The position numbers and the translations under genes were made by a program. From NCBI GenBank assembly GCA_022819745.1, contig JAJEGS010000054.1, positions 26,421 through 90,420 of the forward strand: DNA of 64,000 nt. The letters are read 5' to 3'. How positions within the stretch are numbered: position 1 is the stretch's first letter; each line of letters starts with the position of its first letter. Positions 44,501 through 53,364 of this stretch are shown here, one piece after another. The notes under the pieces were generated by a model that was given only the letters and a program-made list of their open reading frames with translations, was not told the origin of the DNA and did not search any database. Source of the stretch: Candidatus Latescibacterota bacterium (GTDB lineage Bacteria; Latescibacterota; UBA2968; UBA8231).

Positions 44501-46706
44501 ATGCCTTCTCCAATCGACTGCGTGCTTCCTTCACCGAATCTACCCGGAGAGACGAAGGAAACACCTGCACTTGGTTCTCTTCACGGGTCAGCAGTACCGC
44601 CTCCTCAAGCCAAGAGACGGCGGTCCGCACACGGGTATCGTCGGTGGTTGAGTCCCGCTCAAAGACCTTTTCCTCGTCCTCGCCGAGGATCTCGCCGGCG
44701 GTAGCCACAACCTCGCCACTCATACGCTTCTTCCGATCCAAGTTCCACAGCGCTCTCAGCACCCCGTGAATCTCTCGCCGAGTGAGCCGCGAACGCGCCG
44801 ACATGGAGAACTGTCGCTCCGCATCGACCGTCTCGTAGAGCAGTACGCAGCGCGCCATCTGCCGGTCGCGTCCGGCGCGGCCCGCCTCCTGCAGGTAGTT
44901 CTCCAATGAGCCTGGGATGTCGGCGTGGATCACCAGCCGCACATCCGGTTTGTCGATACCCATACCAAAGGCGTTGGTGGCCGCAATCACGCGCAGTTTG
45001 CCGCCGATGAAGCGCTGCTGCACATCCTTCTTGGTCTCCGGAGGTAGCCCGGCGTGAAAGTAGCCTGCTGCAACCTCCTTATCCTGCAGAAACTCCGCTA
45101 CCTCTTCGGTCCGCTGGCGCGTCGCGCAATAGATAATGGCACCTCCGGGCATATCCGATGGCAGATCGGCCATAAGAATCTGGTGGATATGCGAGAACTT
45201 CTCTCCGACAGTCGTTGGCACTACTGTGAACTCCAGATTGGTGCGATGGGCACCGCCGTCGAAGACTTTCAGACCTACATCAAGTTCGTCCCGAAAATGT
45301 TGCTTGACGTCCTCCACTACGTCGGGTTTGGCGGTCGCAGTCAGGCACAGCACCGGTGGGATCGGATCCCTTCTCGCCTTTTCGCGGATGAAACGTCCCA
45401 CGTAGCGATAATCCGGCCGAAAGTCGTGCCCCCACTTCGAGAGACAATGGGCTTCATCCAGCACCCAGGCCCCGATCTCGCGTTGATCAAGCGCACGGCG
45501 CAGGGAACGGTTGCGTAGTTGCTCCGGCGAGATGATGAGAATACCTGCATCCCCCAAGCGTACCCGATCCAGTGCATCGGCTCGCTCGGGCATAGACAGC
45601 AACCCGTTGATAGCCACGCATGAGCCGATTCCATGAGCCTCCAGCCCCGCCACCTGATCCGCCATGAGCGCGACCAAGGGCGAAATCACCACCGTAAGAG
45701 CTCCAGTCTTATAGTAGCGGGACAGAGCTGGGATCTGGTAGCAGAGCGACTTGCCGGTGCCGGTGGGTAGAATCCCCAAAACATGCTCCCCGGCCATTGC
45801 CGCCTCGACGATGACCCGCTGCATGGGCCGTCCGTCCTCGTCCATCGGCTCTGGGCGAAAATCGTCAAATCCGAACCACCGCTTAAGCTCCTTGCGAGCG
45901 TTGTGCCTTTCCCGACACCAATCGCAGTCCGCCTCGCCACAGGACATATCCCGTAGTCGGCGAACCAATTCACCGGCTTCTGGAAACTGATGTCGAACCC
46001 ACGGCGGCATCACGGAATTGCCGCCGGAAACTGACAGCCAAGCCAGCGTGTAAGCCAGCGGCCAGCCGCTTTGGGCAGCATTCTCGATAATATCCTGACC
46101 GCGATTCTGGCAGGCGATGCCCGCAAGCCGCTCGCGGATTCTTGCGTTTGCTGCCGCGTCGGTGGGCCGGAGCTTGGACCGTATGGCGTCGAAAACGGCG
46201 TCGAATCCCGCGCCATCGGGTCCCGTGCAGGTCAGCCAATGCCACGCGGCGAGCAAGCCACGCGGCGCATCGCGTAATGCGGTCTGCTGATCACCGAAGA
46301 CATCTAGCGCGAGCCGAGCGTCGAGTTCCGGATCGTTCAGTCGCCCGCGTTTGAGCTGTCCATCCTGATAGTGCTTGACGAGGTGGTGATAGGGATTGCG
46401 AGGAAAGGCGAGGGGGTTGAGCCGCAACGTATCCACCGCCGGCAGCTTCAACAGCCGGAGATCGGGCTTTGCTGCTTTCAGATGGGGCAGATCGAAATCG
46501 ATCAGGTTGTGGCCAAGCAGAAAGTCCGCACCATCAGCGAATTTGTCGAGTTCTGTCAATGCTGCCGCTAAGTCGCCCCCTTGGAAAACCAGCGGTTGAT
46601 CGACATCCGGACGTACCGCGGCGAAGGCATGAATGCGGCAATCCTGCTTGCCGACCTCGAGGTCGAGCGACAGGCAACGAGACGAAAAGTTGGAGTCCAT
46701 GTTCAA
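41529..46706 (-). CDS. Giant exonuclease-RecQ-UvrD fusion helicase
   Basis: One uninterrupted frame of 1725 residues. Residues 10-140 are an RNase H-like DEDD exonuclease (CLSLDLEVGK with D15 and E17, GHNLIDFDLPHL, NDPELDARL near 124-132; the usual His of motif III seems to be Asn). Residues 255-268 carry a Cys cluster, SCGEADCDWCRERH. A RecQ-like SF2 helicase follows: PTGTGKS (314-320), DEAH (417-420), GRAGRDRQ (609-616). A winged-helix region spans about 640-1050. A UvrD-like SF1 helicase has AGPGSGKT (1102-1109), VDEYQD (1225-1230), GDDDQNIYAFNGAS and HRAKGLEFD. The RecQ zinc module after the helicase is absent. It acts on DNA, probably in repair or defence. Confidence 0.88.
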   Translation of the reverse strand: MNMDSNFSSRCLSLDLEVGKQDCRIHAFAAVRPDVDQPLVFQGGDLAAALTELDKFADGADFLLGHNLIDFDLPHLKAAKPDLRLLKLPAVDTLRLNPLAFPRNPYHHLVKHYQDGQLKRGRLNDPELDARLALDVFGDQQTALRDAPRGLLAAWHWLTCTGPDGAGFDAVFDAIRSKLRPTDAAANARIRERLAGIACQNRGQDIIENAAQSGWPLAYTLAWLSVSGGNSVMPPWVRHQFPEAGELVRRLRDMSCGEADCDWCRERHNARKELKRWFGFDDFRPEPMDEDGRPMQRVIVEAAMAGEHVLGILPTGTGKSLCYQIPALSRYYKTGALTVVISPLVALMADQVAGLEAHGIGSCVAINGLLSMPERADALDRVRLGDAGILIISPEQLRNRSLRRALDQREIGAWVLDEAHCLSKWGHDFRPDYRYVGRFIREKARRDPIPPVLCLTATAKPDVVEDVKQHFRDELDVGLKVFDGGAHRTNLEFTVVPTTVGEKFSHIHQILMADLPSDMPGGAIIYCATRQRTEEVAEFLQDKEVAAGYFHAGLPPETKKDVQQRFIGGKLRVIAATNAFGMGIDKPDVRLVIHADIPGSLENYLQEAGRAGRDRQMARCVLLYETVDAERQFSMSARSRLTRREIHGVLRALWNLDRKKRMSGEVVATAGEILGEDEEKVFERDSTTDDTRVRTAVSWLEEAVLLTREENQVQVFPSSLRVDSVKEARSRLEKASVTDDYRGRLLKIAEMLIDADPDEGISTDDLMGVSGLSAEGVRGAMYELERLGIASNDTALTAFVHAGVARNSQKRFNEAAELETSLIAQMRETAPDMGKGDTSPLHLRVAAQILRDTGVTDPLPERLRRILRSIARDGRGEEGGTGSIGMQQRDAETVQVTLRREWSDLEELASRRRDGAKLLLHHLLACLPPGSRGTDLLAETTLGKLLDAVTSDLFLKSRNPERLLDRALLWLHEQEVIRLNKGLAVFRPAMTIRLAEERRGFANADFEPLKLHYKGKVLQIHVMKEFAERGCEAITDAMRMAMDYFSLKEEDFLRRWLPDRDKEITRETTPESWRAIVESLKNPIQQRIVADDREQTNVLVLAGPGSGKTRVLVHRIAYLVRVKRENPRGILALAYNRHAAVEIRRRLMDLIGDDARGVTVLTCHALAMRLVGVSFQERERKQLDDGAFREVLRQAVALLRGEGLEPEEADDQRERLLAGFRWILVDEYQDIGADQYELISALAGRTLKDEDRKLTLFAVGDDDQNIYAFNGASVEFIRRFEADYGPKPTYLIDNYRSTGHIITAANALIEPARQRMKTGHPISIDRARTKNPPGGDWSELDSVTQGRVQILPAPPDPVSQAQVAMTELQRLAALSPDWDWSKCAVIAREWKYLDPVRAFCEVHRIPVQMGNEEIPSFWHLRETRTLVEWLRGRETRIVSSADLSGWLDAQTPSTWNDLLRQALDEHSLETSDAEMPVDHFIEWLAEWGRDVRRRQRGLLLLTAHRAKGLEFDHVAVLDGGWNNVDRGEDPDAPRRLYYVAMTRAQQTLALVRFQGSRPAGGTTRPNFVKEPDPPAYLGRLHSLPYTFPNNGSVLRRTSGEQQPEIPELSRQYRRPSLREVYLSFAGRLYVNHPVHRAIAALSPGDQLKTRIAKTGSWELLDRSGMVVGRLARAFAPPPGTRCRSATVFAVVAWSREASEPQYRDSMKCDAWEVVVPELVFELEGE

Positions 46707-46717
46707 TAACCGGTGTA

Positions 46718-48094
46718 TTAGCCGTTGCTTTGCCTTGCTTCAAGTAACCTACGCAGTTGCCCCACTAGATAAAAAGGAATCGAGACCAATTCAAAGGACT
46801 GGTCCGCCATCTCGGGCAAGGCATAGCTGGCCGTATGCCAAGTAGGAGGACTGCTGTTTACGCGCACCCCTATGTTCTGTGCCTTGGTCCTGAGAAAGAC
46901 CTGCAACGACTTGAGCGTGCCGGTCTTGCCCGCCTTGACTTCGACGGGAATGATTTTAGTACCCATGCTGATCGCGTAATCGACCTCGGCATTGGAAGAC
47001 GGCTTCTCCCGCATCCAGAAAAACAGCTCCGGCCGGACGAAGGAAGGCTGCCCATAGAGCAAATGTTGTCCGACAAACTGCTCGCAGACACTCCCTTGGT
47101 TTACCTGCAGCACATCCGTTGCGCTGGCAAAGTCCAGCAAGTTGAGGCCACAAGCACTAGACATCAAGCCAACGTCGAGGAACATTGGCTTGAACACAGT
47201 CTCTTTGATTTCCGCCCGCAGCGGAACGCCGTTGCAGGCACTGTGATGGACGCGCCAAGCGACCAGGGCCTTGCACAACAACGACAAGGCATGGGCCAGA
47301 TTTCGCGCCTGATCGTCCCGGTCAATATGGGCGTATTTCAGCCGCTGACCGATCAGTAGCGGCAGGCGGGTGAACACCTTGCGCAGCCGGTCGGGATCGG
47401 CTCGGCGCGCGTATTTGCCAAAATCCTCGGCAAAGGTCTCGAGGATCGATTGTTTCTCAGACTCAGTATCGGCAAGCGACGCGGACCGGGTATAGGCAAA
47501 CACGCTGGCAGGCATCCCTCCCACCACTAGGTATTCCCTCACGGCATCCAGTAGCTGACGGTGTAAAGACTCGGGTATGGTGGCAGGGAATTCAAAGGAA
47601 CGGAGAAAAGAAACGAGGCGCTCTTTGCCTTGGGCCAGCAGAAACTCCTCAAAGGTCATAGGACCGAGATACAGGTATTCAATGCGGCCGACAGGCACGG
47701 CAAAGGATGGCTCTGCCAGCGCGAATTCGAGCAGTGAACCCGCGGCGATGACGTGAATATCAGGGCGCTCCTCAAAGAAGTAGCGCAATGCCTCAAAAAC
47801 CTGTGGAGCCGCTTGGATCTCGTCGAGGAACAGGAGCGTTTCCCCGGGGTTGATAGCTGTGTTGTACTGCAACTCGATCAACGGGAGAATCTGATTTGGG
47901 TCTTTGGACTCAAATAGCTGTGCCAGTTTTGGTTGCCGCTCGAAGTTCAACTCTACCGTATTGTGGAAGCACTCATGGCCGAATTGTCGGATCAGATAAG
48001 TCTTCCCCACCTGCCGGGCTCCCCGAACCACCAGCGGTTTGCGCTTTGGTTTGGTCTGCCAGTTCTTCAGATCACAAATTGCAGCTCGAAACAT
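46718..48094 (-). CDS. AAA ATPase with DUF4143 C-terminal domain
   Basis: A 458-residue protein. Walker A is GARQVGKTYL (about 25-34), Walker B LLFLDEIQAAP, and the C-terminal DUF4143 domain has AEVDYAISM and IIPVEVKAG, a PD-(D/E)XK-like D...ExK arrangement. These archaeal-type ATPases are common in genomic islands; their role is uncertain. It reads in the same direction as the giant helicase, 11 bases upstream, so both probably belong to one transcript. Confidence 0.88.
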   Translation of the reverse strand: MFRAAICDLKNWQTKPKRKPLVVRGARQVGKTYLIRQFGHECFHNTVELNFERQPKLAQLFESKDPNQILPLIELQYNTAINPGETLLFLDEIQAAPQVFEALRYFFEERPDIHVIAAGSLLEFALAEPSFAVPVGRIEYLYLGPMTFEEFLLAQGKERLVSFLRSFEFPATIPESLHRQLLDAVREYLVVGGMPASVFAYTRSASLADTESEKQSILETFAEDFGKYARRADPDRLRKVFTRLPLLIGQRLKYAHIDRDDQARNLAHALSLLCKALVAWRVHHSACNGVPLRAEIKETVFKPMFLDVGLMSSACGLNLLDFASATDVLQVNQGSVCEQFVGQHLLYGQPSFVRPELFFWMREKPSSNAEVDYAISMGTKIIPVEVKAGKTGTLKSLQVFLRTKAQNIGVRVNSSPPTWHTASYALPEMADQSFELVSIPFYLVGQLRRLLEARQSNG

Positions 48095-48389
48095 TTCATT
48101 CCTATACGCATATAATACAACCGTGATAAAATTCTTACGCGCATATTTTTATAGGGTTAAAATATGTACGCATCGCAAAATTGCGTCAAATCTTTCAAGA
48201 CATACGGGATGGAGGTTGACCGCGAATTATGCTCCCTTATGTTTCTTAATTCACCACCGGGACGCCGCAATGCCAAGCATTCAGGTGCCTATCAAAACGC
48301 TCCCAATCGCGGGCACCACTTGCCTTATGTCCAAGCGATTGCAGCGTGTAAAGATGCTTGGGATATTCGAGTGCTAATCGAAATTCAAC
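48095..48389. other. AT-rich gap, no confident gene
   Basis: The 295 bases between the ATPase and the formate dehydrogenase genes are AT-richer than their surroundings. A rightward frame at 48164-48409 encodes 81 residues (including AKHSGAYQNAPNRGHHLPYV) but I recognise no family and it overlaps the next gene start; it may be a gene remnant. The divergent promoters of the two flanking genes must lie here. Confidence 0.4.
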
Positions 48390-50093
48390 ATGGCCGTGTA
48401 CAGATTTGACCAATTATCCAATAAGGTACCTAGCTTGATCTCCCCTACAGACGACGCGCTCGTCGCACGCTGGCAGCGCGAGACCGCTCCCCTCTTGCCG
48501 CTCCTGCACGCCTTCCACGACCGCGACGGCTATTTGTCGGAGGAAGCGCTCAAGGCTGTATCAACGGGCCTGAAAGTCCCCCTCGCCGAGCTTTTCGCCA
48601 CTGTCACCTTTTACCACCACTTCGCCCGCCAAGCGCCCGGCCAAAGTGCCCCGCGCGTCTGCACCGGCCCGATCTGCACGCTGCGCGGAGCCGACGCGCT
48701 CTGTGCCAGCCTCGCCGACGCCACGCCCATGCCGTGCGCCGGTCGCTGCGACGATCCCATCCCGGTCATCAAAGGCCATCAAGTGCTGGTCGGTACCGAC
48801 GCAGAAACCCTTGCACCCAGCCCCTCGCCCCTGCCCGTGCCCAATCCCGGCGGGTACGAAGAATGCGTCTTTTCCGACATCCGCACCCCCGGCCGCGCCA
48901 CCCTATCCGGCTATCGCCAAACCGGTGGATACCAAGCACTGCAACAAGTCCTCGCCGGAGAACCAGCCGAGTTGGTAGCCCTCATTGCCGACAGCCAACT
49001 CGCTGGCCGGGGCGGCGCGGGCTTTCCCACCGGCCAGAAGTGGCAGGCTGTTGCCGAGGCCCCGGGTGAGCCTAAAACCGTCGTCTGCAATGCCGACGAG
49101 GGGGAACCGGGCTGCTTTAAGGACCGCGCCCTCCTCGAATGGGACCCACACGCAGTCATCGAAGGCATGCTCCTAGCCGCGTACGCCACCGGCGCTACCC
49201 GCGCCTTTGTCTATCTGCGCTACGAATACCCGGAAATCAACGCCATCCTCGCCGACGCGATAGCCGAGGCTCGCGCCGCTAACTTGATCGGCGAGCACAT
49301 CCTCGGCAGCGACTTCTCCTGTGAACTCCACATCCGCCGCGGCGCTGGCGCGTACATCTGTGGCGAGGAAGGTTCCCTGCTCAACAGCCTCGAAGGCAAA
49401 CACCCCTATCCGCGCAATCGCCCGCCCTACCCGGTGACGCACGGTTTTGAAAACTTGCCCACGGCCGTCAACAACGTCGAAACCTTGGCCTCAGTGCCCC
49501 CAATCGTGCGGCGCGGTGCGGCGTGGTATCGCTCGCTGGGCCTCAACGGCCACCCGGGCACCAAGGTCATCAGCCTCTCGGGCGACGTGCAGCGGCCGGG
49601 CAACTACGAAATTCCCTTTGGCCTGCCGCTCAACACCTTGCTCCACGAGTGGGCCGGTGGGCCGGAGCCAGACCGTCAGATCCAAGCAGTCACTATGGCC
49701 GGCATCTCGGGCGGCTTTCTCGCCGGCGACGATCTTAATACTACTCTCGACGAGCCAGCGATCCGCGCCCGCGGATCTATGCTCGGCGCGGGTGGCATCA
49801 TGGCCTTTGACGACCGCCGCGACATGGTGGACATTGCCCGCCAAGCCATGGCCTTTTTTGCCGAAGAGTCCTGCGGCAAGTGTTTCCCTTGTCGCATCGG
49901 CACCCAGCGGCTGACTGAGCGGCTTGATGGCGGCGGGCCTGCGGACCTAGCAACTTGGCGCTCCGAAGTAGCAGACATCGGCGACGTCATGAAGTCCACT
50001 AGCGCCTGCGGCCTCGGCATGGCCGCCCCCTTTATCACCGATAGCCTCCTCAAGTACTTTCCAGACCAAGTAGAACAGCGCGTCTGCGCTTGA
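48390..50093 (+). CDS. fdhB: NAD-dependent formate dehydrogenase NuoE-NuoF fusion subunit
   Basis: A 567-residue fusion. Residues 1-150 are a NuoE/FdsG-like thioredoxin-fold domain holding a [2Fe-2S] cluster (VCTGPIC, then PCAGRCD). Residues about 155-567 are NuoF/FdsB: GRGGAGFPTG for NAD, CNADEGEPGCFKDR for FMN, GAGAYICGEEGSLLNS and the [4Fe-4S] ligands ESCGKCFPCRIG and TSACGLG. It passes electrons from formate to NAD+. The listed ATG has no clear site; an in-frame TTG at 48435 preceded by AAGG is an alternative. The alpha subunit follows 13 bases downstream. Confidence 0.88.
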   Translation: MAVYRFDQLSNKVPSLISPTDDALVARWQRETAPLLPLLHAFHDRDGYLSEEALKAVSTGLKVPLAELFATVTFYHHFARQAPGQSAPRVCTGPICTLRGADALCASLADATPMPCAGRCDDPIPVIKGHQVLVGTDAETLAPSPSPLPVPNPGGYEECVFSDIRTPGRATLSGYRQTGGYQALQQVLAGEPAELVALIADSQLAGRGGAGFPTGQKWQAVAEAPGEPKTVVCNADEGEPGCFKDRALLEWDPHAVIEGMLLAAYATGATRAFVYLRYEYPEINAILADAIAEARAANLIGEHILGSDFSCELHIRRGAGAYICGEEGSLLNSLEGKHPYPRNRPPYPVTHGFENLPTAVNNVETLASVPPIVRRGAAWYRSLGLNGHPGTKVISLSGDVQRPGNYEIPFGLPLNTLLHEWAGGPEPDRQIQAVTMAGISGGFLAGDDLNTTLDEPAIRARGSMLGAGGIMAFDDRRDMVDIARQAMAFFAEESCGKCFPCRIGTQRLTERLDGGGPADLATWRSEVADIGDVMKSTSACGLGMAAPFITDSLLKYFPDQVEQRVCA

Positions 50094-50106
50094 ACGAGGG
50101 CCTTAC

Positions 50107-52836
50107 ATGAATACCAATGGTAAACAACACACCCTGACCTTAGACGGCGAAGAAGTCGCCTTTGCTCCCGGCGAGACCCTCTACGAGGTCGCCGAGCGCC
50201 ATCGCCGCGACATTCCCACCCTCTGCTACGATCCGCGCCTAGAATCTTTTGGGGCCTGCCGGCTCTGCGTGGTAGAAGTCGAAGGATCGCGCAATCCGGT
50301 CGCCTCCTGCACGTCGCAAGCTGCGCCCGGCATGGTCGTCAAAACGGCGACCACGGCCATTGAAAAGCATCGCAAGACGCTGCTAGAAATGGTCGTCTCG
50401 GAAAACCGCGAAGTCGAGGTGGATCCCCTGCGCGGGTACGCTTCGCAAGAGCTAACCGACCTCGCCGATCGCTACCAAGCCCGCTCCGGCCGCTTCCAAG
50501 GCGCCCAATCCGGCCAAGCGCATCCCACCGACGACAACCCCTTCATCTTGCGCGACTACGACTTGTGCATCTCGTGCAACCGCTGCGTCCGCGTCTGCGC
50601 CGAGCAAGAAGGCGACCACGCCATTGCCGCGATGGGGCGCGGCTTCCACAAGCAGATCACCACCGAGTTCAATGGCCTGCTCAAGGATTCGTCCTGCACC
50701 TTCTGCGGCCAATGCGTCCAGACCTGCCCCACCGGTGCCCTTGCCGACAAAAAGGCTTTGCGCGCCGCCGACTTACCCGGCGAGATCGAAAAAACCCGCT
50801 CGGTCTGCCCGTACTGCGGCGTTGGCTGCTCAGTGGATCTGCTGTCCAAAGAGGATAAACTCGTCGGCATCCAACCGGCCATGGACGGCCCGGCCAACGA
50901 GGGCGCGCTGTGCATCAAAGGCCAGTTTGCCTTTGACTTCGTCCAGCATAGCGACCGACTCACACAGCCCCTAGTCCGCGGTGAGGACGGCCAGCTTCAC
51001 CCCACCGATTGGGACACCGCGCTCGACCGCGCCGCCGATGGTTTTGCCAAGGTGCTCGCCGAGCACGGCCGCCACGCCATCTACGGCGTCGCCTCCGGCC
51101 GCACGCCCTCGGAGGCCAACTACTGCCTGCAAAAATTCATCCGCCGAGGATACGGCACGCACTACATAGACAACTGTAGCCGTGCCTGACACGCCCCTAC
51201 GGTTGCCGGTCTGGCAGCCACCATCGGACGCGGTGCCATGTCGAACCCCTTGGCCGACATGGATAAACCGGACCTGATCTTCTGCATCGGCACCAACATG
51301 ACCGAGTGCCACCCGGTCGCGGCCACGCGCATCAAAAAGGCCCTCAAGCGCGGGGCCAAGATGATCGTCGCCGACCCGCGCAAGACCGACCTCGCGGATA
51401 TGGCCGATTTGTACCTGCCCATCCGCGTCGGATCGGACGTGGCCTTGCTGTTGGCTATGGCCCACGTGATCGTCCGTGAAGACCTAGTAGATCGCGCCTT
51501 TATGGAAACGCGCACCGCCGACTTTGAGCAATTCCTAGAGCACGTCGTCGAGTTCACTCCCGAGTGGGCTTCGACCATTACCGAGGTGCCCGCCGCAGAC
51601 ATTGAGCAGGCCGCCCGTTGGTACGGTGCCGCCGATAAATCCGGCATCTACTACACCCTCGGCATCACCGAGCACATCTGCGGCGTGGACAACGTCCAAA
51701 GCCTGTGCAATCTCGCCCTGCTGACCGGCAACATCGGCCGCGAGGGCACTGGCATCAACCCCATGCGCGGGCAGAACAACATCCAAGGCGCCGGCGACGC
51801 TGGGGCCGTTCCATCCAATTACCCCGGCTTCCAACCTACTGACCAACCTGAATACAGAGAAAAATTCACCGCGCTCTACGGCCGGGAGATGGACCTCGAC
51901 AAAGGCATCACCAAGGTCCAAGCACTCAACCGCTGCGGCACCGAGATTTTTGCCATGATCATCGACGGCGAAAACACCCTCGTCTCCGACCCAGACCGCC
52001 ATCATTGCGAGCACGCCCTCAAGAGCTTAGATCACCTCGTGGTCATCGACATCTTCCTCACCGAGACCGCGGCACTGGCCGACGTGGTCTTCCCCGCCAG
52101 CGCCTTTGCCGAGACCGACGGGAGCTGCGCCAACACCGAGCGCCGGGTCCAGCGCCTGCGCCGTGCCGTGCCCCCGCCCGGCGAGGCCAAACCCGACTGG
52201 TGGATCATAAGCCAACTCGCCCAGCGGCTGGGCTTCAATGGCTTCGACTACACCTCGGCCGAGGACGTGTTCAACGAACTATGCGGCCTCTCGCCCATTT
52301 ACGCTGGCCTCGATTGGGACCGGATCGACAAGGGCGAGTACCATTGGCCCGTCCCCGAAAAGGACCACCCGGGGACGCCAATTTTGCACGAGGGAGCCTT
52401 CAGAAACGGCCGTGGCCTTTTCAAAATCATCCGCTACCGCGACCCAGCCGAGACCATTTCGACCGAGTTCCCGGTCTGGCTGACGACCGGCCGCCGACTC
52501 CAAGCCTACCACACCCGCACCCAGACCGGCCGCTCTCAAGGAATCGACTATCTGCTCGCCGAAGAGCGCCTCGAAGTCCACCCCGAAGACCTCGCCGATT
52601 GGGGCCTCGAAGACGGAGGTTTGTGCCGCCTGTCCAGCGCGCGCGGTGCCATTGAAATCCGCGTCAAGGGCACCACCCGCTCGCCGCGCGGCACAGTCTT
52701 TGCCAGCTTCAGCTTCAACGACGTGCCAATCAACATCCTCACCGGCTCCGGCTACGACCCCGTCACCCACACTGCCGAGCTCAAAGTCTGTCCGGTCCGC
52801 ATCGAGGCGCTGGTTGAAAATGAGGTCGCTGGGTAG
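50107..52836 (+). CDS. fdhA: Formate dehydrogenase alpha subunit, selenocysteine-containing
   Basis: Oxidises formate to CO2 at a Mo/W bis-pyranopterin centre. The gene is read through an in-frame TGA at 51187-51189, giving 909 residues with selenocysteine at 361 in NCSRA-Sec-HAPTVAGL, the place of Sec140 in E. coli FdhF. Both parts keep one frame. From the N-terminus: [2Fe-2S] ligands C40, C51, C54, C68; two [4Fe-4S] ferredoxin sites (C154/157/160/164 and C197/200/203/207); the catalytic-domain [4Fe-4S] site C234, C237, C241, C269; then the molybdopterin domains and the C-terminal cap. The N-terminal cluster domain ties it to the NuoEF-type subunit upstream. Confidence 0.93.
51187..51219 (+). 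promoter_or_regulatory. Bacterial SECIS element for UGA recoding
   Basis: The TGA at 51187-51189 is followed after 11 bases by a hairpin, GGTTGCCGGTCTGGCAGCC (51201-51219). The stem is seven pairs (one G-U) and the five-base loop is GGTCT. Spacing and the GGU loop match the E. coli fdhF element bound by SelB. This decides that the TGA is decoded as selenocysteine. Confidence 0.88.
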
Positions 52837-52895
52837 CTTACAATGGAAGGCGACGTGACGGACTCTTACAACCCACCGCCGAATAGGAAATAAAA

Positions 52896-53105
52896 ATGTT
52901 GGAAATTCACAAGCATTACGTTCTCGATGAGAACCAAAATCCAATAGCCGTGCAGATTCCGCTGCCGGAATTTGAGCGTATAGAAGAAGTCATTGAAAAT
53001 TATGGTCTTGCACAGCTAATAGATGAAGCGCAAGACGAGGAACGTCTTACAGGAGAGGATGCCTATAATCACTATAGAGCACTAAAAGATGGACTGGAAG
53101 GTTGA
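52896..53105 (+). CDS. Antitoxin of a RelE-type module
   Basis: A 69-residue acidic protein with AGGAA before the ATG. The N-terminus (HYVLDENQNPIAVQIPLPEF) resembles Phd/RelB-type or DUF antitoxins and the C-terminus is a charged helix. It overlaps the toxin gene by 17 bases. The pair is AT-richer than fdhA and may have been inserted behind it. Confidence 0.7.
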   Translation: MLEIHKHYVLDENQNPIAVQIPLPEFERIEEVIENYGLAQLIDEAQDEERLTGEDAYNHYRALKDGLEG

Positions 53106-53364
53106 TTACACAAAGACATTCTTGAAGGAACTCGCATCTCTTCCCAAAGACGTTCAACACCGGGCAGAAGACATTGTATTTCATCAACTTCCTTTCACGA
53201 ATCCCTTTGAGGTAGGATATGTGGAACGCATGAAGGGATACCGAAATAAATACAAGATCCGTATGGGCAACTATCGCATAGGACTCACAATAGACCAAAA
53301 GAACAGGGTCATTACCTGCCAACGTATTGCCCATAGAAGAAACATTTATAGGATATTCTCTTAG
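53089..53364 (+). CDS. RelE/ParE-family toxin
   Basis: A 91-residue protein of the RelE superfamily: WKVDYTKTFLKELASLPKDV, then RMKGYRNKYKIRMGNYRIGL and a basic C-terminus RIAHRRNIYRIF. RelE-type toxins cut mRNA at the ribosomal A site; ParE poisons gyrase. The GNYRIGL and C-terminal RRxxxY fit RelE better. It is co-translated with the upstream antitoxin. Confidence 0.8.
   Translation: MDWKVDYTKTFLKELASLPKDVQHRAEDIVFHQLPFTNPFEVGYVERMKGYRNKYKIRMGNYRIGLTIDQKNRVITCQRIAHRRNIYRIFS

Noticed and set aside
48164..48409. An 81-residue rightward gene between the ATPase and the formate dehydrogenase
   Set aside because: It overlaps the next gene, lacks a ribosome site and shows no known domain; kept only as a note in the gap entry.
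50107..52836. Reading fdhA as two genes (50107-51189 and 51238-52836) or as a nonsense-mutated pseudogene
   Set aside because: Both halves keep one frame, the TGA replaces the catalytic cysteine/selenocysteine exactly, and a SECIS hairpin follows at the E. coli spacing.
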